Positions 17,049 through 27,054 are shown, numbered from the stretch's first letter. The stretch is 64,000 nucleotides of DNA from Nocardioides sp. zg-1308 (GCF_013155375.1 NZ_JABJQY010000002.1:1860001-1924000); one strand, 5' to 3'. The notes: generated by a model not told the origin, from the sequence alone. Numbers and translations are program-made.

Positions 17049-17074
17049 ACTCAATAGTACGGGATTCAATTATA
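17049..17074 (-). promoter_or_regulatory. TATAAT promoter and 15-bp-period direct repeat before the dioxygenase gene
   Basis: On the minus strand a consensus TATAAT (17074-17069) overlaps the ung stop codon and is followed by two heptamers, ATTGAAT (17070-17064) and ATTGAGT (17055-17049), 15 bases apart, spanning the expected start point. This is the most AT-rich spot for kilobases. The layout suggests a repressor site; the regulator is unknown. Confidence 0.45.
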
Positions 17075-17761
17075 TTCCGGAAGGCCCCAGTCGACCGGCT
17101 CGGCGCCCTGCTCCTCGAGCAGCCGGTTGACCCGGCTGAACGGCTTGGACCCGAAGAACCCGCGGCGCGCGCTCAGCGGCGACGGGTGCGCCGACTCCAC
17201 CCACGGGATGTCGCCGAGGAGCGGCTTGAGCGACTGTGCCTGCCGGCCCAAGAGGATGGCCGCGCACGGACCGCCGCGCTCGGCGAGGGCGGTGATCGCC
17301 CGCTCCGTGATGGCCTCCCAGCCCTTGCCCTGGTGGCTGTTGGAGTCACCCGGGCGCACGGTCAGCGACCGGTTGAGCAGCATCACGCCCTGGTCCGCCC
17401 ACGCCGACAGGTCGCCGTGGCGGGGCGGCACGATGCCGAGGTCGTCGCGCAGCTCGACGTAGATGTTGACCAGGCTGGGCGGCAGCGGCCACACGTGCCG
17501 CTCGACGGCGAAGCTCAGGCCGATCGGGTGGCTCGGGTTGGGGTAGGGGTCCTGGCCCACGACGAGGACGCGTACGTCAGCGAGCGGGCGCCGGAACGCC
17601 CGGAAGACCAGGTCGCCGGCAGGTTGGTAGCCGCGGCCGGCCGCCACCTCCTCGCGCAGGAAGCGGCCCATCGCCGCGATGCGGTCGTCCACCGGGGCCA
17701 GCGCCTCCGCCCAGTCGGCGGCGACGAGGTCCTTCTCGACGAGCCCGGCGAGCGCGCTCAC
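17066..17761 (-). CDS. ung: Uracil-DNA glycosylase (family 1)
   Basis: A 231-residue base-excision repair enzyme that removes uracil from DNA. All family 1 motifs are present: water-activating [19 protein letters not shown], the uracil-recognition [16 protein letters not shown], the [12 protein letters not shown] strand and the leucine-intercalation loop [20 protein letters not shown]. The GTG start at 17761 overlaps by four bases (GTGA) the stop of the upstream PLP decarboxylase, so translation is coupled. A DNA-repair gene as last cistron of a hydrolase-transporter-decarboxylase chain is unusual. The C-terminus ends PEYN within the TATAAT promoter of the next gene. Confidence 0.96.
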   Translation of the reverse strand: MSALAGLVEKDLVAADWAEALAPVDDRIAAMGRFLREEVAAGRGYQPAGDLVFRAFRRPLADVRVLVVGQDPYPNPSHPIGLSFAVERHVWPLPPSLVNIYVELRDDLGIVPPRHGDLSAWADQGVMLLNRSLTVRPGDSNSHQGKGWEAITERAITALAERGGPCAAILLGRQAQSLKPLLGDIPWVESAHPSPLSARRGFFGSKPFSRVNRLLEEQGAEPVDWGLPEYN

Positions 17762-19200
17762 GAGCGGCGCACCGGTCGCTGGAGCCGGTCGAGGAAGGCG
17801 ACGAGCAAGGCCTCTCGCATGGGCGGCGAGGCGACGTCGAGCATCGCGTTGACCGCGGCCATCCTCGTCGGCAGCTCGAGCCCGCCGTCGGCCGCCGTGC
17901 CGACCAGGCCGGATGCCGCCAGCAGGCCGTCGAAGTCGTCGTCGTCCAACGTCGTCGGGTCGAGCGCCTCGATGAAGGCCACCACGTCGGCGTCCACCGC
18001 GACCGGTCCGGCGGCCTGCGCCGCGGCGAGCGACTCCGTGAGCGCCGTCGCGAACTCCTCGACGAGCGCGAGCGTGCCCGCGCTCACCGAGAGGTGGATG
18101 CTCGCTCCGTCGGCGCCGTGCGACAGCTGCGGCTGGACGTACCAGCCACGGTCGACGAGCTCGTCGGTCAGGGTGAACGGGTCGCACGAGGCATCGGTCG
18201 CCATCGCGACCAGCGTCGAGTCGGGCGGGACCACGAGGCGCAGCGCCGGCTCCCGCTCGATGCGCTCGACGATGGCGTCGACCGCGGCGAGCGCCCGCTC
18301 GGCGAGCTCGAGGTAGCCGGCGTCGCCGATGTGCTCGACGACCGCCCAGGTCCCGGCGACCGGCCCTCCCGAGCGGGTGGACTGCGTCGTCGCGTTCAGC
18401 ATCGTGTAGCCCGGCCAGGCCGCCGACGCGAAGAACTGCGGCCGGCGCAGGCCCGCGTCGCGGTGGAGCAGCAGGGAGGTGCCCTTGGGCGCGTAGGCGT
18501 ACTTGTGGGTGTCCACCGAGATCGACGTGACGCCCTCGACGGCGAAGGTCCACGGCGGTACCGCGCGGCCGAGCCGGGCGGCGTAGGGCAGCACCCACCC
18601 GCCGATGCAGGCGTCGACGTGGCAGCGGATCCCGCGGGCGGCCGCGGCGGCCGCGACGGCGGTGACCGGGTCCACCACCCCGTGGGCGTACGACGGTGCG
18701 CTGGCGACGACCAGGACGGTGTCGTCGTCCATCGCCTCGGCCATCGCAACGGGGTCGGCGCGGAACTCGGGACCGACCGGCACCAGCACCGCCTCGACGC
18801 CGAAGTAGTGCGCGGCCTTGTGGAACGCGGCGTGCGCGGTCGAGGGCAGCACCATCCGGGGGCGTACGACGTCGGGCCTGCTGTCGCGCGCACCCTGCAC
18901 CGCCAGCAGGATCGACTCCGTGCCGCCGGAGGTGACCGTCCCGACCGCCGTGCCCGGGGCGTCGAGGAGGCCGCACGCGAACCCGACCAGCTCGTTCTCC
19001 ATCTGCAGCAGCGACGGGAACGCGGTCGGGTCGAGGGCGTTGGAGGCGGCGTAGGCGGCCACGGCCTCGCGTGCGACCCGGTCGACCTCGGGCTCGCCGG
19101 AGTCGTAGACGTAGGCCAGCGTGCGTCCGCCGTGGACGGGCAGGTCGGCGCCCTGCAGGGCCCGGAGGCGCTCGAGGGGGTCAGCCGTGCCGGAGGTCAT
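17758..19200 (-). CDS. PLP-dependent group II decarboxylase/lyase family protein
   Basis: A 480-residue fold-type I PLP enzyme. The cofactor region is clear: [16 protein letters not shown] binds the phosphate, [12 protein letters not shown] contributes the aspartate under the ring, and [17 protein letters not shown] holds the Schiff-base lysine. The pattern is closest to sphingosine-1-phosphate lyase/glutamate decarboxylase-like proteins (annotated as aminotransferase class V or pyridoxal-dependent decarboxylase). The substrate is unknown. The last 90 residues are an acidic extension ([17 protein letters not shown]) not needed for the fold. The ATG has a good AAGGAG site and overlaps the 3' end of the MFS gene by 20 bases; its stop overlaps ung. 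Confidence 0.85.
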   Translation of the reverse strand: MTSGTADPLERLRALQGADLPVHGGRTLAYVYDSGEPEVDRVAREAVAAYAASNALDPTAFPSLLQMENELVGFACGLLDAPGTAVGTVTSGGTESILLAVQGARDSRPDVVRPRMVLPSTAHAAFHKAAHYFGVEAVLVPVGPEFRADPVAMAEAMDDDTVLVVASAPSYAHGVVDPVTAVAAAAAARGIRCHVDACIGGWVLPYAARLGRAVPPWTFAVEGVTSISVDTHKYAYAPKGTSLLLHRDAGLRRPQFFASAAWPGYTMLNATTQSTRSGGPVAGTWAVVEHIGDAGYLELAERALAAVDAIVERIEREPALRLVVPPDSTLVAMATDASCDPFTLTDELVDRGWYVQPQLSHGADGASIHLSVSAGTLALVEEFATALTESLAAAQAAGPVAVDADVVAFIEALDPTTLDDDDFDGLLAASGLVGTAADGGLELPTRMAAVNAMLDVASPPMREALLVAFLDRLQRPVRRS

Positions 19201-20545
19201 GGGGGGCTCCTTCCGCTGCCGCCACCTCGGCGGCGTCGAGGGTGTACTGCCGCAGCCACCACAGGCTCAGCAGGGTCAGCGCCGCGGGCAGCACGGAGAA
19301 CCCGAGCGTGATCGCGGTCAGGGCCGAGCCGGGCTGGGTGATCTCCCGGCCCTCGCTCGAGAGGTAGCCGCCCAGTGCCAGCACGACGGCGAAGACGGCC
19401 GGTCCGAGGGCCAGGCCGAGGGTCTCGCCCGCCGTCCAGACGCCCGTGTAGACGCCCGCGCGGTTCTCGCCCGTCCGTGCCGAGTCGACCGCCGCCGCGT
19501 CGGGCAGCATCGCCATCGGGAAGACCTGGCAGCCGGCGTAGCCGACGCCGACCAGGGCGGTCGCGGCGAAGACGACCGCCGGCGGCGCGATCCGCGCGGT
19601 GACCGCGAGCACGGCTCCCGCGGCCAGCACGAGCGAGGCGAGGACGTAGCCGCGCCGCTTGCCGATCCGCGTGCCGACCGCGGTCCACACGGGCGTCAGC
19701 AGCAGGGCCGGGCCGACGAAGCAGACGAACAGGACGGTGGCCGCTCCCGAGCTCTCCAGCACGTCACCTGCGAGGTAGTCGACCGCCGCCAGCATGCAGC
19801 CGGTCGCCAGCGCCTGGAGGACGAAGGTGGTGAGCAGGACCCTGAAGTCGCGCGCCTGCCCGACGATCCGCAGCTGCTCGCGCAGCGACCCCGCTCCGGC
19901 GGCGACGGCGCCGACCGGCGCCCGGCGGGTGCCCCACCAGGCGCTCACCACCCCGACCGCGATCAGGACCGACATCACCACGCCCATGACGCGGTAGCCG
20001 TCGCGGCCGCCGACCGCGTCGCGGATCACCGGTGCCGTCGCGCCGGCCAGCATGATGGTGAACGCGAGGATCGCCACCCGCCACGTCATCAGCCGCGTGC
20101 GCTCGTCGTAGGACGCGGTGATCTCCGCGGGCATCGCGACGTAGGGGACCTGGAAGAACGCGTACGCCGACGCCGCGAGCACGAAGAACACCAGCACCCA
20201 GCCCGCCTCGAGCAGCGAGCTCCCGAGGTCGGGCGCCGCGAAGATGAGCGCGAAGGCGCCCGCCAGCATCAGCCCGGCGCGGATCAGCCAGGGCCGGCGC
20301 GGTCCTGCCGGGTCGATGGTCCGGTCGCTGACCCGCCCCGCGACCGGGTTGAGGACGACGTCCCAGGCCTTGGGGAGGAAGACGATCACCCCGGCCCACA
20401 GCGCGGCGATGCCGAGCTCGTCGGTGAGGTAGGGGAGCAGCATCAGCCCGGGCACGGTGCCGAAGGCGCCGGTGGCGACTGACCCGCTGCCGTAGCCGAT
20501 CCGGACGCCACGGGACAGCCGCGAGGTGTCCAGGGTGCTCGTCAC
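19181..20545 (-). CDS. GPH/MFS-type sugar-cation symporter-like transporter
   Basis: A 454-residue integral membrane protein with about twelve hydrophobic segments. The N-terminal segment GYGSGSVATGAFGTVPGLMLLPYLTDELG and the cytoplasmic loop PKAWDVVLNPVAGRVSDRT are typical of the glycoside-pentoside-hexuronide:cation (MelB-like) family; RRPWLIRAG matches the family R-R-P-W-L loop. The substrate is not predictable. The GTG start overlaps the stop of the upstream hydrolase (GTGA), and the gene overlaps the decarboxylase start by 20 bases, so all three should be one transcript, the transporter perhaps importing what the hydrolase or decarboxylase uses. Confidence 0.86.
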   Translation of the reverse strand: MTSTLDTSRLSRGVRIGYGSGSVATGAFGTVPGLMLLPYLTDELGIAALWAGVIVFLPKAWDVVLNPVAGRVSDRTIDPAGPRRPWLIRAGLMLAGAFALIFAAPDLGSSLLEAGWVLVFFVLAASAYAFFQVPYVAMPAEITASYDERTRLMTWRVAILAFTIMLAGATAPVIRDAVGGRDGYRVMGVVMSVLIAVGVVSAWWGTRRAPVGAVAAGAGSLREQLRIVGQARDFRVLLTTFVLQALATGCMLAAVDYLAGDVLESSGAATVLFVCFVGPALLLTPVWTAVGTRIGKRRGYVLASLVLAAGAVLAVTARIAPPAVVFAATALVGVGYAGCQVFPMAMLPDAAAVDSARTGENRAGVYTGVWTAGETLGLALGPAVFAVVLALGGYLSSEGREITQPGSALTAITLGFSVLPAALTLLSLWWLRQYTLDAAEVAAAEGAPHDLRHG

Positions 20546-21696
20546 CGCTGGCCCAGTGACCGGGAGCCCGCCGAGCCGTAGCGGCGCGACGGGTTGGCGC
20601 CGATCGTGCGCGGGCCGGTCGGGTCCGGGCCGGCCGACCACTGCTCCACCCACTCGTCGATCGTCGTCCACGTCGTGCCGCGTGCCGCGCGCCCGGTGAG
20701 CATGCCGAGGTGGCCGCCGGGGACGATCTCGAAGCGCACCTCGCGCGACCCGCTGAGCAGCGGCACCACCGGGCGTACGGCGGGCAGCGGCGCGATGCCG
20801 TCGGTGTTGCCGGCGAGCACGAGCACCGGCACCTCGATCGCGGCCAGGTCGACGGTGCGCCCGCCGATCTCCGTGCTGCCGCCCACGAGCGCGTCGCCCT
20901 CGAGGAAGCGGTGGTAGAGCTGGCCGAAGCTGCGGCCGCGGTAGGCGGTCGTGTTGGACATGAACCGGGTCACCGCCTCCACCTGCGCGAGGTAGTCCGT
21001 GTCGTCGAGGTGGGTCAGCACCGCCAGCGGCTTGGCGACCACCTGCTGCGCCGACGCCGCGGTGAAGGCCCAGCCGACCAGCGACGTCGGCACGCCGCCC
21101 AGCGCCCGGTAGGCACGGGTGACGGGGCCCCGGCCCTGGGTGAGGTCGAGCAGCGGGCGCACCGGGGCGACCAGGGGGACCTTCGTGACGTCGACCGGTG
21201 ATCCGACGACGGTGAGCGAGGCGACCGGGAGGTCCTGGGCGTCGGCGGCGGTGAGCAGGGCGAAGAGACCGCCGAGGCTCCACCCGACGAGGTGCACGCC
21301 GCGGCCGCCGGAGTGCTCGTGGACCGCCCGGACGGCCTGCGGGAGGACCTCGTCGACCCAGTGCTCCCTGCCGACGATCCGGTCCTCGAGGGGCACCCGC
21401 CCGTAGTCGACGAGGTAGGTCGGACGGCCCCCTCCGACCAGGTGCTCCACCAGCGAGCAGCCCCGGCGCAGGTCGTAGCACAGGGCCGGCGCGGCGAGCG
21501 GCGCCACCAGCAGGACCGGGTCGCCGGTCTGCGGGACCTCGCGGGCGGGCAGGTAGTGGTAGACCTCGCGCAGCTCCCCGTCGTCGATCAGCGTCCGCGG
21601 CATCGGGCGGAGGTCGGCCAGCCCGCCGTGGAGCACGGTGTGCGCCACGTTCCCGGCCGCCGACACCACCTGTCCGGGCGTGGGGATGAGGTCCAT
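20542..21696 (-). CDS. Alpha/beta hydrolase, PHA-synthase-like
   Basis: A 384-residue alpha/beta-hydrolase. The nucleophile elbow is HLVGWSLGG (serine, about residue 144), with late acid and histidine in VLAGNTDGIAPL and VPGGHLGML. The overall pattern (LLVAPLAAPALCYDLRRGCSLVEHLVGGGRPTYLVDYG shortened here to its YLVDYG strand) resembles class III PHA synthase subunits, but the cysteine nucleophile of those enzymes is serine here, so esterase or lipase activity is more likely than polymerisation. The C-terminal 30 residues are polar and disordered. The ATG lies six bases after TAAGTT, so this is the leaderless first gene of the hydrolase-transporter-decarboxylase-ung chain. Confidence 0.84.
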   Translation of the reverse strand: MDLIPTPGQVVSAAGNVAHTVLHGGLADLRPMPRTLIDDGELREVYHYLPAREVPQTGDPVLLVAPLAAPALCYDLRRGCSLVEHLVGGGRPTYLVDYGRVPLEDRIVGREHWVDEVLPQAVRAVHEHSGGRGVHLVGWSLGGLFALLTAADAQDLPVASLTVVGSPVDVTKVPLVAPVRPLLDLTQGRGPVTRAYRALGGVPTSLVGWAFTAASAQQVVAKPLAVLTHLDDTDYLAQVEAVTRFMSNTTAYRGRSFGQLYHRFLEGDALVGGSTEIGGRTVDLAAIEVPVLVLAGNTDGIAPLPAVRPVVPLLSGSREVRFEIVPGGHLGMLTGRAARGTTWTTIDEWVEQWSAGPDPTGPRTIGANPSRRYGSAGSRSLGQR

Positions 21697-21702
21697 GCGA
21701 GA

Positions 21703-21708
21703 AACTTA
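21703..21708 (-). promoter_or_regulatory. -10 element of the hydrolase-transporter-decarboxylase-ung operon
   Basis: Minus-strand TAAGTT, six bases before the ATG at 21696; the only promoter-like box at the head of this overlapping gene chain. Confidence 0.5.
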
Positions 21709-21718
21709 CGGCCCGGGT

Positions 21719-21746
21719 GCATCCAGTGGCGGGGTCCGGACGGAGA
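21719..21746 (+). promoter_or_regulatory. Weak SigK-like promoter candidate upstream of the FAS1 gene
   Basis: GCATCC (21719-21724) and CGGAGA (21741-21746) with a 16-base spacer resemble the mycobacterial SigK consensus (CCATCC, CCGAAT) at the -35 but poorly at the -10. Listed because a SigK/RskA-like pair lies just downstream. Confidence 0.25.
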
Positions 21747-21795
21747 AGGGGGTGTGACGGGCGCCGACCGGCGCCCCCGACGGAAGGAACACCCC

Positions 21796-22437
21796 ATGAA
21801 GCGTCGCGTTCCCGCCCTTCTCGCCGCCTCTGCCCTCGCGCTCGGCGCGGTGCAGGCCACGGCCCCCGCTGCCAGCGCCCAGGCCGCCCCCGGGGAGGAC
21901 AGCCTCGCCGCCCTCCTGACCTCGGACGGCAACACGTTCGACAAGAACAAGAACGACTTCGACATCGTCACCGAGGCCGCGCTCGCGATCGTCGGCGCGA
22001 AGCCGGACTCGCCGGTGGCCCTCCTCGCCGACGGCAGCCAGAAGCTCACCGTCTTCGCGCCCACCGACCAGGCCTTCCGCCTGCTGGCCAAGGACCTGAC
22101 CGGCAAGAACATCAAGTCCGAGAAGGCGATCTTCGACGCGCTCGTCGAGCTCGCCGGTGTCGACACGATCGAGACCGTGCTGCTCTACCACGTCGTCCCG
22201 GGCAAGACCCTCACCAGCGGCAAGGTCCTCAAGGCCGACGGCGCCAAGCTCGCCACCGCCCAGGGCGGCAAGATCAAGGTCAAGGTGACCATGAAGCCCA
22301 AGGTGTCGGTGACTCTGAAGGACCTCGACAAGGACGCCACCGACCCGAAGGCCGTGCTCGACGCCCTCGACCTCAACAAGGGCAACAAGCAGGTCGCGCA
22401 CGGCATCGACCGCGTGCTGCGCCCGATCGACCTCTGA
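21796..22437 (+). CDS. Secreted FAS1 (fasciclin) domain protein, MPT70/MPT83-like
   Basis: A 213-residue exported protein. Residues 1-31 are a signal peptide (MKRRVPALLAASALALGAVQ, Ala-rich cleavage region). The rest is one FAS1 domain: FDIVTEAALAIVGAKPDSPVALLADGSQKLTVFAPTDQAF carries the H1 motif, here quoted by its core LTVFAPTDQAF, and VLLYHVVPGKTL is the H-box with Y-H. FAS1 domains mediate surface adhesion. There is no lipobox. The start has a GGAAGGAAC ribosome site. In mycobacteria the FAS1 proteins MPT70/MPT83 are the main targets of SigK, and a SigK/RskA-like pair follows immediately here, so co-regulation is a reasonable inference. Confidence 0.9.
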   Translation: MKRRVPALLAASALALGAVQATAPAASAQAAPGEDSLAALLTSDGNTFDKNKNDFDIVTEAALAIVGAKPDSPVALLADGSQKLTVFAPTDQAFRLLAKDLTGKNIKSEKAIFDALVELAGVDTIETVLLYHVVPGKTLTSGKVLKADGAKLATAQGGKIKVKVTMKPKVSVTLKDLDKDATDPKAVLDALDLNKGNKQVAHGIDRVLRPIDL

Positions 22438-22527
22438 GTCGGACCGAGTCGGAGCACACCGAGAACAGGCGCTGGGTGGGGGACGCGGATGAGCACCGTC
22501 GCGTTCCCCGCCCGCGCGCCACGCCGG

Positions 22528-22533
22528 TACGGT
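22528..22533 (+). promoter_or_regulatory. -10 element of leaderless sigma factor promoter
   Basis: TACGGT with six bases to the GTG at 22540; chooses that start over the upstream in-frame ATG at 22489. Confidence 0.45.
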
Positions 22534-22539
22534 GGCGCA

Positions 22540-23127
22540 GTGGTCACCGGCGTCGCACTCGAGGACGAGCAGGACGATGACGTCCGCTCGGTCGCAGCTC
22601 GTCTCGTGGACGGTGACGAGCTCGCCCTCGAGGAGATCTTCGACCGCTGGTCGGCGCTGGTCCACACCTACGCCCTCCGGGCCCTCCGCGACCCGCACGA
22701 CGCGGAGGACGTCACGCAGCAGGTCTTCGTGGCCGCGTGGCGCAGCCGGCACACGCTGACTCCCAGCCCGACGGCGCTGCCCGCCTGGCTGATCGGCATC
22801 GCCCGGCACAAGGTCGCCGACGCCCGGGCCGCGCGGGCCCGCGACAGCGACAGGGTCGCCGCGGTCGCCGCCCAGCCCGAGGCCCACCACGACCTCGTGG
22901 AGGCCGTCGACCGCGAGGTCGCCGACCGCCTCGTCGTCCGCCAGGCCGTCCAGGACCTCCCGGACCCGCGCCGCACCATCGTGTTCCTCGCGTTCTGGGA
23001 GGAACGCAGCCACGCCGAGATCGCGGAGACCACCGGCCTCCCGCTCGGCACCGTCAAGAGCCACGTCCGTCGTGGCCTCGTCCAGGTCCAGCAGAAGCTC
23101 GAGGGGGTGCGCCGTGTCCCACGCTGA
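22540..23127 (+). CDS. ECF sigma factor, SigK-like
   Basis: A 195-residue extracytoplasmic-function sigma factor. Region 2 (about 20-90) includes ALEEIFDRWSALVHTYALR and the DAEDVTQQVFVAAWR -10-recognition helix; region 4 (about 130-185) has the helix-turn-helix HAEIAETTGLPLGTVKSHVRRGL. It directs RNA polymerase to stress or surface-protein promoters. The GTG start fits a leaderless -10 box; an in-frame ATG at 22489 would add 17 poorly conserved residues. The gene overlaps the anti-sigma factor by 14 bases. SigK-type assignment rests on the RskA-type partner and the FAS1 neighbour; it could belong to another ECF group. Confidence 0.88.
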   Translation: MVTGVALEDEQDDDVRSVAARLVDGDELALEEIFDRWSALVHTYALRALRDPHDAEDVTQQVFVAAWRSRHTLTPSPTALPAWLIGIARHKVADARAARARDSDRVAAVAAQPEAHHDLVEAVDREVADRLVVRQAVQDLPDPRRTIVFLAFWEERSHAEIAETTGLPLGTVKSHVRRGLVQVQQKLEGVRRVPR

Positions 23128-23884
23128 TCTCGAGGAGCTCGCAGGGGTCGCCCTCGACCACGACGACACCTCCGACGAGGTGCGTCGCCATGTCGCCTCC
23201 TGCCCGGAGTGCAGGGCCGTCGTCGCGTCCCTCGCCGAGGCCCGGCACCTCGCCGGCGAGGGGCCGCTCGTCGCCCCGCCGCGCCACGTCCGCGACCGCG
23301 TGCTCGCCCACGTGCGTACGCCGGATGCCGCCGCCGACGCCCCGACCTCCGCTCCCTCTCCGCCCATCCCGCTGCGCCGCGGCTCGCACCGCACGACCGG
23401 CACGGGTCAGGCCCCCTCCGGGCGACGCGGCGTCCCCGTGTGGGCCGCCGGGCTCGCCGCCGCACTGGCCCTCGTGGCCGGACTCGGCCTCGGCCGCGTC
23501 CTGGGCGACGGCGACGCCGCCCCCGAGGCCGTGGACCCGCCGACGCAGTCCGCCACCGTCGTCGCGGCCGCCGACCTCACCGCGCTCGACAGCGACGCCG
23601 CCCGCGGCGAGGCCAGCGCCGTGCGCTCCGAGGACACCGTCACCCTCCGCGTGCGCGCCCGCGAGCTCGGCGAGGAGGACGGCTTCCACGAGGTCTGGCT
23701 CATCAACGTCGACGGCACCCGCATGGTGGCCCTCGGCGTGCTGGCGAACGGCGACGCGGGCGAGTTCCAGGTCCCCCGGGGGCTCATCGACGACGGCTAC
23801 CGGATCGTCGACATCTCCATCGAGCCCGAGGACGGCGACCCCACCCACTCCGGGGTCAGCCTCGCCCGCGGCGAGCTCGCCTGA
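23114..23884 (+). CDS. RskA-like membrane anti-sigma factor
   Basis: A 256-residue single-pass membrane protein. The cytoplasmic N-terminus (1-75) carries a zinc anti-sigma motif, HVASCPECRAVV (H-x3-C-x2-C), which binds and silences the sigma factor. A proline-rich linker leads to one membrane helix (PVWAAGLAAALALVAGLGLG, about 113-132). The outer domain (about 155-256) is the RskA-type sensor domain with HEVWLINVDGTRMVALGVL and QVPRGLIDDGYRIVDISIEP. Release is normally by stepwise proteolysis. The GTG start lies inside the sigma gene (14-base overlap), so the pair is made together. Confidence 0.88.
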   Translation: MSHADLEELAGVALDHDDTSDEVRRHVASCPECRAVVASLAEARHLAGEGPLVAPPRHVRDRVLAHVRTPDAAADAPTSAPSPPIPLRRGSHRTTGTGQAPSGRRGVPVWAAGLAAALALVAGLGLGRVLGDGDAAPEAVDPPTQSATVVAAADLTALDSDAARGEASAVRSEDTVTLRVRARELGEEDGFHEVWLINVDGTRMVALGVLANGDAGEFQVPRGLIDDGYRIVDISIEPEDGDPTHSGVSLARGELA

Positions 23885-23924
23885 CCGGTCCTGCCCGGTC
23901 CGCCGCCGCAGGCGCCATCCACCA

Positions 23925-23939
23925 CCGCCCTAGGGGCGG
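23925..23939 (+). terminator. Small hairpin after the sigma/anti-sigma genes
   Basis: CCGCCC TAG GGGCGG, a 6-bp stem with a 3-base loop, 40 bases after the anti-sigma stop. Possible weak terminator. Confidence 0.35.
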
Positions 23940-23968
23940 GAGTCCTCGACATCGCGCCGTCCGGGGAC

Positions 23969-23974
23969 TAGGAA
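23969..23974 (+). promoter_or_regulatory. -10 element of leaderless FMN-GltS-like gene
   Basis: TAGGAA with six bases to the ATG at 23981. Confidence 0.45.
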
Positions 23975-23980
23975 CGAACC

Positions 23981-25546
23981 ATGAGGTGGAGGTACGCGGT
24001 CCTGGGCGGCACGGTGGCGGCCGCGGCCGCGACGACGGCGCACGACCTGGTCCAGCGCAAGCACGCGATCCTGCGCAACTTCCCCGTCGTGGGCCACGCC
24101 CGCTTCCTGGTGGAGAAGTTCGGACCCGAGCTGCGCCAGTACATCGTCACGAGCAACGACGAGGAGCGGCCCTTCAGCCGCGACCAGCGGCGCTGGGTCT
24201 ACGCCAGCGCCAAGCTGGAGAACAACTACTTCGGCTTCGGCACCGACAACGACGTCGAGAACGCCGCGGGCTACCCGGTCATCAAGCACCGGACCTTCGC
24301 CGGGCCCGGTGCGGCGACGATGCCGCACGCCCAGGAGGAGGTCGTCCTGCCGTGCGCCAAGGTGATGGGCGCCGCGCGCGGGCGTACGCACGCCTTCCGC
24401 CCGGGATCGGTCGTCAACGTCTCCGGGATGAGCTTCGGATCGCTGTCCGGCAAGGCCATCGAGGCGCTCAACAAGGGTGCGGCGATGACGGGGTCCCTGC
24501 AGAACACGGGGGAGGGTGCCCTCTCCCCGCACCACCGCCACGGCGGCGACATCATCTTCCAGATCGGCACGGCCTACTTCGGCTGCCGTGACGAGCGCGG
24601 CCGGTTCGACCTGGACCGGCTCGTCGACCTCGTCCACTCCGCGCCGGTCAGGGCGATCGAGATCAAGCTCAGCCAGGGCGCCAAGCCGGGGCTGGGCGGG
24701 ATGCTGCCCGGGGAGAAGGTCAGCCGGGAGATCGCCGAGATCCGCGGCATCCCGGAGGGCAAGGACTGCGCCTCGCCGAGCCGCCACGCGGAGTTCCACG
24801 ACGTCGACTCGATGCTCGACTTCGTGGAGCTGGTGGCCGGGGCGACGGGCCTGCCGGTCGGGATCAAGTCGGCGGTCGGCAACCTCACGATGTGGGACGA
24901 CCTCACCGAGGAGATGGCCCGCGGCGGCCGCGGGGTCGACTTCGTCAACATCGACGGCGGCGAGGGCGGCACCGGTGCCGCGCCGATGATCTTCGCCGAC
25001 TCGGTGGCCTATCCCTTCCGGATCGGCTTCGCCGAGGTCTACCGCCGCTTCGCGGCCGCCGGCCTCACCGACGACGTGGTGTTCCTCGGCGCCGGCAAGC
25101 TCGGCATCCCCGAGAACGCCATCGTCGCCTTCGCCCTCGGCGTCGACATGGTGCAGGTCGGCCGCGAGGCCATGATGGCCATCGGCTGCATCCAGGCGCA
25201 GAAGTGCCACACCGACCACTGCCCGGTCGGCGTCGCCACCCAGGACCCGCGCTACACGCGCGGTCTCGACGTCAGCCTCAAGAGCGTGCGGGCGGCCAAC
25301 TACATCCGCTCCCTGCGCCGCGACCTGCTCAAGGTGTCCGAGGCGATCGGCGTCGTGCACCCCGGGCTCATCGGACCCGGCGACATCGACATCCTCGACG
25401 GGACCCGCTCGGCCGTCGGGCTGGCCGAGACCTACGGCTACGACCCCACGTGGCCGCGCCTGGGCCCCCGCCTGGTCGAGGAGATCCAGTCGCTCATGGT
25501 CGCCCAGGCGGCCACGCACGGCACCGCGGTCGACGAGCACCCCTGA
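23981..25546 (+). CDS. FMN-binding glutamate-synthase-family protein (GltB2-like)
   Basis: A 521-residue protein containing the FMN/3Fe-4S domain of glutamate synthase without its amidotransferase part. Residues 4-18 form a short hydrophobic start. The FMN barrel includes NVSGMSFGSLSGKAIEALNKGA, NTGEGALSPHH, EIKLSQGAKPGLGGMLPG, and FVNIDGGEGGTGAAP; the iron-sulfur cysteines are in CIQAQKCHTDHCPVGVATQ. Such stand-alone proteins are common and their physiological reaction is uncertain; some may transfer ammonia or electrons without glutamine. It has its own probable leaderless promoter and is convergent with otsA. Confidence 0.9.
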   Translation: MRWRYAVLGGTVAAAAATTAHDLVQRKHAILRNFPVVGHARFLVEKFGPELRQYIVTSNDEERPFSRDQRRWVYASAKLENNYFGFGTDNDVENAAGYPVIKHRTFAGPGAATMPHAQEEVVLPCAKVMGAARGRTHAFRPGSVVNVSGMSFGSLSGKAIEALNKGAAMTGSLQNTGEGALSPHHRHGGDIIFQIGTAYFGCRDERGRFDLDRLVDLVHSAPVRAIEIKLSQGAKPGLGGMLPGEKVSREIAEIRGIPEGKDCASPSRHAEFHDVDSMLDFVELVAGATGLPVGIKSAVGNLTMWDDLTEEMARGGRGVDFVNIDGGEGGTGAAPMIFADSVAYPFRIGFAEVYRRFAAAGLTDDVVFLGAGKLGIPENAIVAFALGVDMVQVGREAMMAIGCIQAQKCHTDHCPVGVATQDPRYTRGLDVSLKSVRAANYIRSLRRDLLKVSEAIGVVHPGLIGPGDIDILDGTRSAVGLAETYGYDPTWPRLGPRLVEEIQSLMVAQAATHGTAVDEHP

Positions 25547-25565
25547 CGGGCCGGCGGGGCTCGGC

Positions 25566-25585
25566 GGTCCCGGCAGGTCCCGGCA
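25566..25585. repeat. Short tandem repeat, 10 bp x 2
   Basis: GGTCCCGGCA is repeated twice head to tail just after the FMN protein gene; the second copy also forms the left arm of the hairpin ending at 25611. Confidence 0.6.
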
Positions 25586-25599
25586 GGTGGGCGGCCGGC

Positions 25600-25611
<12 letters not shown>
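25580..25611. terminator. Inverted repeat between convergent genes
   Basis: CCGGCAGG (25580-25587) pairs with CCTGCCGG (25604-25611) across the otsA stop codon; a possible shared terminator for the two convergent genes. Confidence 0.4.
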
Positions 25612-27042
<1,431 letters not shown>

Positions 27043-27048
27043 CCCGTC

Positions 27049-27054
27049 ACCCTA
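27049..27054 (-). promoter_or_regulatory. -10 element of leaderless otsA promoter
   Basis: Minus-strand TAGGGT, six bases before the otsA GTG at 27042. Confidence 0.55.

Noticed and set aside
17066..18976. A 636-codon fused protein joining PLP decarboxylase antisense-frame text to ung
   Set aside because: Only the part from GTG 17761 matches uracil-DNA glycosylase; the rest is an alternative frame of the decarboxylase gene.
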